Assembly (NCBI GenBank): GCA_002507205.1
Contig: DAZF01000027.1
Span: 65,154 to 81,468 of the forward strand
DNA: 16,315 nt
Source: Methanolobus sp. UBA32
GTDB taxonomy: Archaea > Halobacteriota > Methanosarcinia > Methanosarcinales > Methanosarcinaceae
Reading direction: 5' to 3'
Below the pieces are notes generated by a model. It saw nothing but the letters and a program-made list of their open reading frames with translations. It had not been told where the DNA came from and did no database searches. Both the position numbers and the translations under genes were made by a program. Every line of letters starts with the position of its first letter. Position 1 is the stretch's first letter. Shown in pieces: positions 1 through 7,414 of this stretch.

Positions 1-2
1 AA

Positions 3-2576
3 CGTAATTTCCTGTTCACAGCAGAAAATGTCAGTAACTATGACCACATCTACCAGTACGATCCACTTGGCTGGTGCTACTATTTTGGGTACAACAATAG
101 TACTGCATATGGGGCAAATGTGTTCACTGCAACAACAAATGAGACATTGGAAGCAGTGAGCTTCTATACCGTGGATTCAAATTCATTCTATAACATCTCT
201 GTCTATCTGGACCCTGAAGGTGGTCCAGTCAATGGTTCAGGTCCGGTTTCTTTAAAGAATGGTACTATTCCTCTGGCTGGTTATCATACAATTGATCTTG
301 ATAACAATGTTTCACTCAGGACAGGACAGATTTTCTCAGTGGTATTAGAATTTACCACACCTAATTACAATTATCCGATTGCTATCGAAGCACCAGTATC
401 AGGATACAGTAGTAATGCCCATGCTGAGGCAGGGCAGAGTTATATAAGTCACAATGGGACCGAATGGGAAGACATAAACGTATATGATGCAAATGTATGC
501 ATCAAAGCGTTCACAACAGAAGAAAAAGAACCTGAAGCAGCATTTGTTGCAGGTACTAAGTATGTCCATGTCAATGAATCCGTAGACTTCCATGATGCAA
601 GTCTTTTCTCCCCGGAAAGCTGGGTGTGGGACTTTGGGGACAGTTCAACATCATCAATCCAGAATCCATTGCACTCTTATTCAGAAGCTGGTTTTTATAA
701 TGTATCTCTGAATGTAACGAACTCTGCAGGAAGCAATATCTCATTAAAAAGCTCTTTTGTTCACGTACTTAACTCAACAATTGTTGTCAATGGTAGTGGT
801 AGTGCAGATTTCACAACCATTCGTGAAGCTATTAATGCTGCATCTGATGGTGATACAATAATGGTTGAACCGGGAATTTATAGTGGGAACCTGTATTTGA
901 AAACAGATAACATTAGCCTTGTCTCATCTACTGGCAATCCTGCAGATGTCAGCATAGTTTCACCAGATTCCGGTAACATTGCTATTTATGTCAAAGCAGA
1001 TAACATCACAATTTCCAATCTCATTGTTAGGGATAGTTCCATTGGTATAGCCGTTGATTCGTCAAGCGGATGTAACATAAGTAATTGTTATACCTCTGGA
1101 AATACATATGGTATCTATCTCTATTACTCTCTGGACAACAGTGTATTAAATTGCACTTCAAATGAGAATATCTATGGATTGGAGTTATACGGTTCAGAGT
1201 ATAATATTCTTAATAACAATTCAATGGATAACAATACCTTTAATTCTTTTTTTGATTCAAATCCCAATGTTGTGGGAATGAGTAATCTGGTTGATGGAAA
1301 GCCGATATATTATCTTGTGAACAGTTCGGATCAGGTAATTAATGCAAGTACCAATGCTGGTCTCGTTCATCTAATCAATTGTTCGAACATAACAGTAGAG
1401 GATCTGGAAATAAAGAATAACTACTATGGTTTGAGTCTCTACGACAGCAACAATATCACAATCTCAAATTGTACGTCCACAGAAAACAAATATGGTCTTT
1501 ATTTTGACTCATCAGTTGATAGTACGGTTCAGAGCTGTAACATAAGTGGTATTATCGCTTATGGTGTCTCACTTACGGAATGTAGTGACAATCTGATCTA
1601 TAATAACTATTTTAACAACAGTAACAATGTCCTTGTTTCCGGTGGAGCCTCCAATGAATGGAACACTGCAATGACAACTGGTAACAATATTATCAATGGA
1701 ACTTACCTTGGAGGTAATTTCTGGGCAAATCCTTCTGGTACAGGCTGGAGCCAGACACAATATTCAATTGGAAATGGCTTCTGCCCACAATATGAGATAA
1801 CGGACGATGGCAACAACACTGATCAATTTCCGCTGACATCTAACGAAGAGCAAACGGAAGAAGTTGTTGCAAGCACTTCTCAGAACGGCAATGATGGTAT
1901 CCATGTCAGGATTGCCACCAGCACCTCTTCTCCTTCAAATGTCGCTGCAATGGATTCAAGTGTTCGTTTTGTAGGTAAAGATATCGAAGTGGAATATGTT
2001 TTCACTGATGAGAAAACTCCTGTTACTGATATATGTTTTGAGGCAGAGACCAATGAAGGTTATGTGATGGCAACGGTCAACCTTCTTAATGAACTGCCTG
2101 AAAGCTCTCCTGCACCATCGTCGGTAACGGTTTATCAGGGCATGGAAATCGTTCTTGGCGACGAGTATTTCTCATCAGGAATCGGTGACCCAGCAATTGG
2201 ATTCTCTGTCTCAAAGGAATGGCTTGAGTCAAATGGTTTCGATGAAGCGGACATTCATATGGAGCACTTCTCAGATGTTGTCTGGAACAGATTGCCAACT
2301 GTAGTAGCGGGTGAGGATGAAGATTATTTCTATTTTGAAGCGACTACAAAAGGTTTCTCACCTTTCATGATCTGTGCGGATACAATCAATGAGGACACAA
2401 ATCCCGAAGATATGAATACAGATACTCCAGTGGCTGAAACCATTACCTCTGCAGAAATGAGTGTTCAGGATACTGATAAGGATGAGGGCGATAAGAGATT
2501 ATTGTTATTGGGTGGATCTATCCTGATAGCAGGTCTGGGTTTGATATATTATAGAAAGAGATCAAAGGAAACATGA
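3..2576 (+). CDS. Partial modular surface protein (lectin-like, PKD, NosD-type beta-helix, PGF-pre-PGF-like, C-terminal anchor)
   Basis: The frame is open to the left edge (first full codon at 3), so the GTG at 120 is not a real start and the N-terminus is missing. Domains in order: a lectin-like module (about 3-510) with WYYFGYNNSTAYGANVFTA and NYPIAIEAP; a PKD domain (about 535-770) with SWVWDFGDSS and the H-Y-G-Y-V pattern; a right-handed beta-helix of NosD/Beta_helix type (about 780-1830) built of roughly 23-residue turns rich in N-I-T-I-S-N and Y-G-L/I-Y, closing with YLGGNFWANPSGTGWSQT; a PGF-pre-PGF-like domain (about 1890-2385); an acidic linker; and a hydrophobic helix (about 2498-2551) followed by RKRSKET. 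Many N-x-S/T sequons suggest an exported, glycosylated, membrane-anchored protein. In methanogens and clostridia this lectin-like module often follows a papain-like (C1A) protease domain, so the lost part may be one (inference). No PGF sorting tripeptide is seen at the C-terminus. Confidence 0.88.
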   Translation, partial: RNFLFTAENVSNYDHIYQYDPLGWCYYFGYNNSTAYGANVFTATTNETLEAVSFYTVDSNSFYNISVYLDPEGGPVNGSGPVSLKNGTIPLAGYHTIDLDNNVSLRTGQIFSVVLEFTTPNYNYPIAIEAPVSGYSSNAHAEAGQSYISHNGTEWEDINVYDANVCIKAFTTEEKEPEAAFVAGTKYVHVNESVDFHDASLFSPESWVWDFGDSSTSSIQNPLHSYSEAGFYNVSLNVTNSAGSNISLKSSFVHVLNSTIVVNGSGSADFTTIREAINAASDGDTIMVEPGIYSGNLYLKTDNISLVSSTGNPADVSIVSPDSGNIAIYVKADNITISNLIVRDSSIGIAVDSSSGCNISNCYTSGNTYGIYLYYSLDNSVLNCTSNENIYGLELYGSEYNILNNNSMDNNTFNSFFDSNPNVVGMSNLVDGKPIYYLVNSSDQVINASTNAGLVHLINCSNITVEDLEIKNNYYGLSLYDSNNITISNCTSTENKYGLYFDSSVDSTVQSCNISGIIAYGVSLTECSDNLIYNNYFNNSNNVLVSGGASNEWNTAMTTGNNIINGTYLGGNFWANPSGTGWSQTQYSIGNGFCPQYEITDDGNNTDQFPLTSNEEQTEEVVASTSQNGNDGIHVRIATSTSSPSNVAAMDSSVRFVGKDIEVEYVFTDEKTPVTDICFEAETNEGYVMATVNLLNELPESSPAPSSVTVYQGMEIVLGDEYFSSGIGDPAIGFSVSKEWLESNGFDEADIHMEHFSDVVWNRLPTVVAGEDEDYFYFEATTKGFSPFMICADTINEDTNPEDMNTDTPVAETITSAEMSVQDTDKDEGDKRLLLLGGSILIAGLGLIYYRKRSKET

Positions 2577-2580
2577 TCTC

Positions 2581-2598
2581 TTATCTTTTTTAAGATAA
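2581..2598. terminator. Hairpin between convergent genes, possible bidirectional terminator
   Basis: A perfect 7-bp inverted repeat (TTATCTT / AAGATAA) with a 4-T loop lies 5 bases after the TGA of the surface protein and 33 bases after the TAA of the minus-strand coiled-coil gene. T-rich runs precede it on the minus strand. The stem is AT-rich and weak, so it may act mainly as a T-rich archaeal stop signal. Confidence 0.45.
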
Positions 2599-2630
2599 AC
2601 AAATGTAAGAAATGTTAAAAATGGGATATT

Positions 2631-3944
2631 TTACTTGAATTGAGGTAGTGTCTGATATCTGATTTCTGTATCGGTGCCAAAAACATGCCTCATATCTGAG
2701 ATCAGTACGGATTTTGTCATTTCAAGCTCTTCTTTAAGTCCATCCAGATGCTTTCTTTCAGATTCTATATCGCTGTTTGCTGATCTTGAAAGGCTGTGAT
2801 GGTTTTCAATTTCTCTTTCGATATCTTCCTTTTCCTGATAGATGCTAAGACCATTTAATTCCTGGATAAAAGCTTCTCTATCAGAAAGATACTTTTTTCT
2901 CTGCCCGACAAGTGATGATATGGTTTTACTGTCTTCAAGAACCTGTATTTGCTTCAGTGCTTTGTCACACATCTGGTCCTTCAGTCCAAGTTCTCCACTT
3001 TCAATCCTGCCTGTAAGTTCTGAGAGAAAAGGACTCAGGTCATATTCAATTGCAGAAGCAGGGTCTTCATTTATGGTTTTGAGTGTTTTCCTGTTTTCAG
3101 GAGAAAGCACGCATCTCTCATTCTCATCCTGTTTTTCCATTCTGGAAATGGCCTTTGAAAGTGGTGTGAAAAGTCTTCTTGCTTCAGAAACTGCATCCAC
3201 GATCTTTGTATCAAGAAGTCTGATCTCAGTTTCAAGTTGCTTTGCTCTTTCAAATTCACTGCTATTCTCAAGTTCTGCCAGCTTTGAATCATATCCTGAG
3301 AGTTTACTTTTTGCAGATTCGTGCTTTGTGTCCAGATCAACTATTTTTTTAGTGCTTTGTTCTATTTCCCTGTTGACTCTTTCTATAGTATCTATCTCTC
3401 CAGCTATCTTTTGTAATTCACTTACCCTTCCATTACCTTCCATTATCGAGGAATAGAGTTCGTCAAGCGAGTCTTCAAGATCTGCCAGTCCCTGATTTAT
3501 TTTCTGATGCTCCCTGGGATAAAGTGCTTTTATATAGAGCAGACTTTTGCGGGTATTATCCAGAACGTTCTTCAGGGTGGATTTTGCATCTGTATAGAAT
3601 TCAGAAGCATTAGAAGGTGATGTGTTTCCCGGAACTTTCAGTTTATCATCAATGAGTTTCAGGTTATTGGCCACATTGTCCCTGTTAGAGTCACCAAGCT
3701 TTTCTCCCCTTTTGCTTGCACCCTCAATAGGCTCTGCTGCCAGTAATTCTTTCTTTAATTTTTCCAGTTCCCTGAGTGCCTGCCTGATAGCCTCATATTT
3801 ATCCTTTACAACAGGCCTGAGCATGTCTTCCTGCCCTTTGATCTCATTTTTGACAGTACCCGGCAGCTTTTCAAAATCAAAAACAACTGAACGAGGTTCT
3901 TCTTTTTCCTGCTTTTTCCCAAAAAGCCTTTCAATGAACTTCAT
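2631..3944 (-). CDS. Coiled-coil protein of unknown function
   Basis: About 437 residues, charged and Glu/Lys/Leu-rich, with long predicted coiled-coil stretches in the middle and at the C-terminus (IERVNREIEQSTKKIVDLDT, EKEDIEREIENHHSLSRSA). There is no signal peptide, membrane helix or nucleotide-binding motif, so it is probably cytoplasmic. The N-terminus MKFIERLFGKK could form a short amphipathic, membrane-touching helix (inference). I do not recognise a named family; it recalls SMC-like or phage-shock-like coiled coils only in composition. Start choice: the longest frame begins with TTG at 3956, but a TATA box at 3971-3979 predicts transcription starting near 3948, which leaves only the ATG at 3944 in the message, nearly leaderless. 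It stands alone between the convergent surface gene and the mod operon. Confidence 0.8.
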   Translation of the reverse strand: MKFIERLFGKKQEKEEPRSVVFDFEKLPGTVKNEIKGQEDMLRPVVKDKYEAIRQALRELEKLKKELLAAEPIEGASKRGEKLGDSNRDNVANNLKLIDDKLKVPGNTSPSNASEFYTDAKSTLKNVLDNTRKSLLYIKALYPREHQKINQGLADLEDSLDELYSSIMEGNGRVSELQKIAGEIDTIERVNREIEQSTKKIVDLDTKHESAKSKLSGYDSKLAELENSSEFERAKQLETEIRLLDTKIVDAVSEARRLFTPLSKAISRMEKQDENERCVLSPENRKTLKTINEDPASAIEYDLSPFLSELTGRIESGELGLKDQMCDKALKQIQVLEDSKTISSLVGQRKKYLSDREAFIQELNGLSIYQEKEDIEREIENHHSLSRSANSDIESERKHLDGLKEELEMTKSVLISDMRHVFGTDTEIRYQTLPQFK

Positions 3945-3970
3945 CTCTTCTATCAAATGATGCGATCCAA

Positions 3971-3980
3971 CTTTATATGA
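3971..3980 (-). promoter_or_regulatory. TATA box of the coiled-coil gene
   Basis: On the minus strand this reads TCATATAAAG, preceded by an A-rich BRE-like stretch. With the usual archaeal spacing of about 25 bases the start of transcription falls near 3948, four or so bases before the ATG at 3944. The whole 72-base gap between modC and this gene holds nothing else recognisable. Confidence 0.5.
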
Positions 3981-4028
3981 TTTTTGGACAGTATCCCTTA
4001 CTTAAAATAATGAAGTCAGGCAAAGAAT

Positions 4029-5147
4029 CTAAAAAATGACTATCCTGCCTTTTTCGATCCTGGCCAGACATTCATCACCAGCTTTAAGGTCCACATCCTC
4101 AAAGAACTGGTTTGCTATCTCAGCGATCAGCATGTTCTTGTGTTCTTTTATCTCAAGGGCCAGAACCCTGCTGGCTCCCTTATTCACAACACTCTTTACG
4201 CATGCATGGAATGTATTTTCCCCTACCTCCGCATCTTCGGTACAAGGTAATATGCGCAGATTCTCAGGTCGGATTCCCCATGTTATCCTCTCTGCTATTT
4301 TACAATCCGGCTTATCGGCAGTTACCTGCAGATTTCCGCATTTGAGTGTTAGTGTCCCGGATGTTTTCTCTTTATTTACCACAAGGGTGTCTTCAAAGAT
4401 ATTTGAAAGTCCCACAAGCTCAGCAACATGCTTGTTCTTGGGGTGATAAAACACTTCTTCAGGAGTCCCTGTCTGCTGTACGCGTCCTTCGTGGAAAATG
4501 ATAACCTTGTCTGCAATTGTGAAAGCTTCCACATGGTTGTGGGTGATAAAAAGCACAGGAATTCCAAGCTCTCTCTGTATCTCCTTGATCTTCTCGCGAA
4601 GTTTCATGCGAACGACCATGTCAAGTGCAGAGAACGGTTCATCCAGCAACAGGATGTCCGGTTTTGGGGCAAGAGCCCTTGCAAGAGCAACCCTTTGCTT
4701 CTGTCCGCCTGAAAGCTGGGAAGGATAATTGTTCTCCAGTCCATCTATCTGGAGCATCTGCAACATTTCCCGGACTCTCTCCTCTTTTTCTTCCTTTGGC
4801 CATCCTTTGAGTCCGTAGGCAATGTTCTTATTCACGTCCATGTGCGGGAAAAGGGCATAGTTCTGGAACACGTATCCGAGGCTGCGTTGCTGCACAGGGA
4901 GATTTATCCTTTTATGACAATCAAAGTAGACGTTGTCATTGACGATCATCTTGCCGCCATTTGGTTCCAGCAGTCCAGAGATACATTGAAGGGTTGTTGT
5001 CTTTCCGGAGCCGGAACGTCCGAAAAGCACTACCAGCTCATTTCCAATCTCAAATTGGACATCAAGTGTAAAAGTGGCTTCTTTACCCCTTTTCTTATCA
5101 CTTTTTTTGTTGTAATACCGTTTTCTGAAATCTACCTTGATGCCCAC
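4029..5147 (-). CDS. modC: Molybdate/tungstate ABC transporter ATP-binding protein
   Basis: The ATPase that powers molybdate (or tungstate) import; it works at the inner face of the membrane with the ModB permease. All ABC motifs are present: Walker A GRSGSGKT (43-50), Q-loop Q95 in FQNYALFPHMD, signature LSGGQKQR (145-152), Walker B ILLLDEP (165-171), and the switch His203 in FITHNHVEA. After about residue 240 comes a TOBE/MOP-like oxyanion-binding domain (GIRPENLRI through GDECLARIEKGRIVIF). The length of 372 suits the family. A basic insert (YYNKKSDKKRGKEA) sits before the first core strand. Start is GTG, preceded by GAGGTG at 5153-5158, which overlaps the modB stop, so translation is probably coupled. 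The stop is TAG; see findings. The gene is last in modABC. Confidence 0.93.
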   Translation of the reverse strand: MGIKVDFRKRYYNKKSDKKRGKEATFTLDVQFEIGNELVVLFGRSGSGKTTTLQCISGLLEPNGGKMIVNDNVYFDCHKRINLPVQQRSLGYVFQNYALFPHMDVNKNIAYGLKGWPKEEKEERVREMLQMLQIDGLENNYPSQLSGGQKQRVALARALAPKPDILLLDEPFSALDMVVRMKLREKIKEIQRELGIPVLFITHNHVEAFTIADKVIIFHEGRVQQTGTPEEVFYHPKNKHVAELVGLSNIFEDTLVVNKEKTSGTLTLKCGNLQVTADKPDCKIAERITWGIRPENLRILPCTEDAEVGENTFHACVKSVVNKGASRVLALEIKEHKNMLIAEIANQFFEDVDLKAGDECLARIEKGRIVIF

Positions 5148-5152
5148 AATTA

Positions 5153-5158
5153 CACCTC
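5153..5158 (-). promoter_or_regulatory. Shine-Dalgarno site of modC overlapping the modB stop
   Basis: GAGGTG on the minus strand, five bases before the GTG start of modC and overlapping the TGA of modB (5157-5159). It decides the GTG start and suggests translational coupling. Confidence 0.7.
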
Positions 5159-5825
5159 ATATCTTCCAGCTATTGACAAGTTTTGCAGTTATGGCCATGG
5201 AGAGCAGGGACATGACTACAAGTATAATCACAAGCATGTTGGCAAGTTCGCTGTTCCCTGCCTGGAATGCGCTATATATTGAAATCGACATTGTGTTGGT
5301 TCTTCCGGGAATATTTCCTGCAACCATAAGTGTTGCACCGAACTCACCCACAGCTCTTGCAAAACTCAGGACTGTTCCTGCAAGTATTCCTTTTTTGGCA
5401 AGAGGGAGCGTGATGAAAAGTGCAGTTTCAAGTTCCTTTCTTCCAAGGGTGAATGCTGCGTATTCAAATTCCCTGTCCACTGCTTCAATGGCGGCAGTAG
5501 TGGTTTTTACCATCAGTGGGAGTGATACTACAAAAGCTGCAATGACTGCTGCCTCCCATGTGAAAAGTATGGTCCATCCTGTGAGGTCGTATAATATGTT
5601 CCCGAGAGATCCATTCTTTCCCAGCAACACCACCAGAAGATATCCTGTTACAGTTGGTGGGAGTACAAGGGGCAAAGTGACAAGGGAATCTGCGATCAGT
5701 TTTCCCCTGAAATCACGTCTTGCCAGAATATATGATATGATTATACCTATCAGTGCCACTGCAAAGGTAGATATGATCGCTATTTTCAGCGTGATTATAA
5801 GGGGAAACCAGATCTGGTCAGGCAT
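5157..5825 (-). CDS. modB: Molybdate ABC transporter permease
   Basis: The membrane channel subunit of the molybdate importer. The 222 residues contain about five hydrophobic segments, the usual size and topology for ModB. The family's P-rich segment LVTLPLVLPPTVTGYLLV is present, and the cytoplasmic EAA loop that docks on ModC is seen as FEYAAFTLGRKELETALF followed by ITLPLAKKGILAG. The closing part SFARAVGEFGATLMVAGNIP is a ModB/CysT-type hallmark. The ATG start lies 16 bases after the modA stop, with only a weak GGA as ribosome-binding site, which fits coupling to modA. It is the middle gene of modABC. Confidence 0.93.
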   Translation of the reverse strand: MPDQIWFPLIITLKIAIISTFAVALIGIIISYILARRDFRGKLIADSLVTLPLVLPPTVTGYLLVVLLGKNGSLGNILYDLTGWTILFTWEAAVIAAFVVSLPLMVKTTTAAIEAVDREFEYAAFTLGRKELETALFITLPLAKKGILAGTVLSFARAVGEFGATLMVAGNIPGRTNTMSISIYSAFQAGNSELANMLVIILVVMSLLSMAITAKLVNSWKI

Positions 5826-5841
5826 TGTCTTTTATTCCATT

Positions 5842-6648
5842 TTATGCTGTGAATCCGTATGATTCCAGTATTGTTCTTCCCTCATCGGAAGTGACAAAGT
5901 CTACAAATATCTGTGCTTCATCCTGGTTTTCTGATGCTGAAAGCACGGCTATCGGATAACTTATAGGGGTTACTGTAGGTAAGGTTGCCTTTATTTCGAT
6001 GGTGCCGGGTTCTGATGTTGCTGCATCTGTACTGTAGACAAATCCTGCATCAACCTCTCCTCTTTCAACGTAGACGAGAACCTGTTTTACATCATCTGCA
6101 AGCAAAGTCTTTGCTTCAAGTTCATCCCACAGACCTGCTTCCTCAAGTGCTTCCACTGTGTACTTTCCTACAGGCGCTGTCTCAGGGTTTCCTATGCTTA
6201 TTGTTTCAACGTCGTCTGATATGAGGTATTCCGGTCCGGTGATGCCCAGTTCACTGTCAACAGGTGTTATCAGAACAACAGTATTTGCTGCAAAGTCCCT
6301 TCTAGAATCTTCAATTATTAAGGACTGATTGCTTAACAGGTTCATGTGGCTTTGTGATGCGGATGCGAACACATCGATAGGTGCACCACCTTCAATTTGC
6401 ATTCTGAGAGTTCCTGATCCTGCAAAGTTGAAGTTGACATCGATTGTCGGATTCTCGTCTTCGAATTGTTCTTCAATGTCTGCGAAAGCTTCTGTTAAGC
6501 TTGCTGCAGCGGACACCGTTATTGTTGTAATCTGCTCCTGCTCTGTTTCCATACCAGCATCAGTACCTGTATCTGCACATCCGCTTACAAAGAGTACAAC
6601 TGTAAGTATGGCTGCAATAGTCAGAATGAGTTTTTTGCTTTGTTCCAT
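5842..6648 (-). CDS. modA: Molybdate-binding lipoprotein of the ABC transporter
   Basis: The extracytoplasmic binding protein that captures molybdate (or tungstate) and hands it to ModB. Residues 1-24 form a lipoprotein-type signal with the lipobox VSGC (Cys24), followed by an acidic linker, so it should be lipid-anchored on the outer face of the membrane. ModA motifs: TVSAAASLTEAF (oxyanion-binding Ser), FNFAGSGTL, GAPIDVFASA, PVGKYTVEALEEAGLW and GFVYSTDA. The 268 residues and the AAASL motif fit bacterial-type ModA better than the longer archaeal WtpA tungstate protein, but sequence alone does not settle molybdate against tungstate. The ATG start has GGAAAGGT upstream. It is the first gene of modABC and has its own promoter and operator-like repeat. 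Confidence 0.93.
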   Translation of the reverse strand: MEQSKKLILTIAAILTVVLFVSGCADTGTDAGMETEQEQITTITVSAAASLTEAFADIEEQFEDENPTIDVNFNFAGSGTLRMQIEGGAPIDVFASASQSHMNLLSNQSLIIEDSRRDFAANTVVLITPVDSELGITGPEYLISDDVETISIGNPETAPVGKYTVEALEEAGLWDELEAKTLLADDVKQVLVYVERGEVDAGFVYSTDAATSEPGTIEIKATLPTVTPISYPIAVLSASENQDEAQIFVDFVTSDEGRTILESYGFTA

Positions 6649-6705
6649 AATTATTACCTTTCCATATTTGGTCAGTTGGACTTTGCTGTAAAGGCATACT
6701 CTTCA

Positions 6706-6733
6706 AGCGATATGTTCAACTGCACACATCGCT
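6706..6733. promoter_or_regulatory. Operator-like inverted repeat upstream of modA
   Basis: Arms AGCGATATGT (6706-6715) and ACACATCGCT (6724-6733) match at 9 of 10 positions around an 8-base spacer, giving a 28-bp two-fold symmetric site. It covers the transcription start predicted from the TATA box at 6749-6756, where a bound dimer would block polymerase. The CG-T-A-T content of the arms loosely recalls the bacterial ModE box, so a ModE-type oxyanion-responsive repressor is a reasonable but unproven reader. Confidence 0.5.
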
Positions 6734-6748
6734 ATTGTTCCTTCTTTT

Positions 6749-6763
6749 GATATAAGTATCTTT
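6749..6763 (-). promoter_or_regulatory. TATA box and BRE of the modABC operon
   Basis: On the minus strand this reads GGAAAGATACTTATATC (a couple of bases beyond the given span), a purine-rich BRE followed by a TTATAT core. Transcription is expected to start near 6727, giving a leader of roughly 80 bases before modA. The 253-base gap between modA and the cyclophilin gene holds this promoter, the inverted repeat and the cyclophilin terminator, and no gene that I can support. Confidence 0.5.
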
Positions 6764-6844
6764 CCTGATTAGCAGATATCCGAATTATTCCTGCTGAATC
6801 TCTGCAGGCAATACAAAAAGAATTCAGGACATTAAAAAGGTATG

Positions 6845-6881
6845 CTTAAAAAACAGAAAATAGCAGCACCAAGGATGCTGC
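6845..6881 (-). terminator. Intrinsic-type terminator of the cyclophilin gene
   Basis: On the minus strand, 20 bases after the cyclophilin stop, GCAGCA and TGCTGC pair as a 6-bp GC-rich stem around a 7-base loop (6863-6881). TATTTTCTGTTTTTTAAG follows. It separates the cyclophilin transcript from modABC. Confidence 0.65.
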
Positions 6882-6901
6882 ATAAATAAGTTAATACTGG
6901 A

Positions 6902-7333
6902 TTATTCTTCAACAACAGTGAGTTTTTTCATTACGTCTTTTCCCTTGATCTTATTGACGACATCCATGCCTTCAATTACCTGACCAAAGACAGTGTGTAC
7001 GCCGTCAAGGTGTGGCTGTGGGGAGTGTGTTATGAAAAACTGGCTTCCACCGGTATCTTTTCCCGCATGTGCCATTGAAAGTGCACCCTTGCCATGTTTG
7101 CGTGGGTTGTTTCTTGTCTCACACTTTATTGAGTATCCAGGACCGCCTGTACCGTTGCCTTTTGGACATCCTCCCTGGATCATAAAGTTGGAAATCACTC
7201 TATGGAACGTGAGTCCGTCGTAGAATCCTTCCTTGATAAGTTTCTCAAAGTTTGCCACCGTCTTTGGTGCATCCTTCTCGAACAGTTCCAGAACAATATT
7301 TCCTTTATCGGTCTCGATGATTGCTTTCTTCAT
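6902..7333 (-). CDS. Peptidyl-prolyl cis-trans isomerase, cyclophilin type
   Basis: A small cytoplasmic cyclophilin of 143 residues that isomerises X-Pro bonds during protein folding. Active-site residues are visible in [13 protein letters not shown] (Arg45, Phe50, Gln53) and in GGSQFFITH. The cyclosporin-contact Trp of human CypA is replaced by His ([11 protein letters not shown]), as in many prokaryotic members. There is no signal peptide. Start choice: a GTG at 7342 gives three more residues, but GGTGA (7339-7343) sits five bases before the ATG at 7333, and the protein then begins MKKAIIET, directly at the first core strand. A weak TATA-like TTAAATC lies near 7371-7377. The gene is single, with its own terminator, and is unrelated to its neighbours. 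Confidence 0.93.
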   Translation of the reverse strand: MKKAIIETDKGNIVLELFEKDAPKTVANFEKLIKEGFYDGLTFHRVISNFMIQGGCPKGNGTGGPGYSIKCETRNNPRKHGKGALSMAHAGKDTGGSQFFITHSPQPHLDGVHTVFGQVIEGMDVVNKIKGKDVMKKLTVVEE

Positions 7334-7414
7334 GAGTTTCACCTTAATGGGATTTGTTAATGGGTGGGATTGATTTAAGGGTTTCTGTAAGGCTATTTTT
7401 ATTTGCCAAAGCCC

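Noticed and set aside
120..122. GTG as the start of the surface protein
   Set aside because: The same frame continues without a stop to base 3 and the upstream residues belong to the same lectin-like module.
2842..3456. A 204-codon plus-strand frame inside the coiled-coil gene
   Set aside because: Ser/Leu/Phe-rich antisense shadow of a Glu/Lys/Ser-rich coding sequence, with no ribosome site or recognisable domain.
4036..5282. Several plus-strand frames over modC and modB
   Set aside because: Antisense to well-supported transporter genes with intact motifs; no protein family features.
5842..6648. Calling the binding protein WtpA (tungstate-specific)
   Set aside because: Its length and AAASLTEAF motif fit bacterial-type ModA better; substrate preference cannot be read from the sequence.
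6790..6808. CCTGC / GCAGG inverted repeat upstream of modA
   Set aside because: Only 5 bp with an 8-9 base loop and no link to a promoter; expected by chance.
7343..7414. A terminator after cassette 1 gene F
   Set aside because: Only a 4-bp GGCT/AGCC pairing was found; too weak to call, although the gap is T/A-rich.
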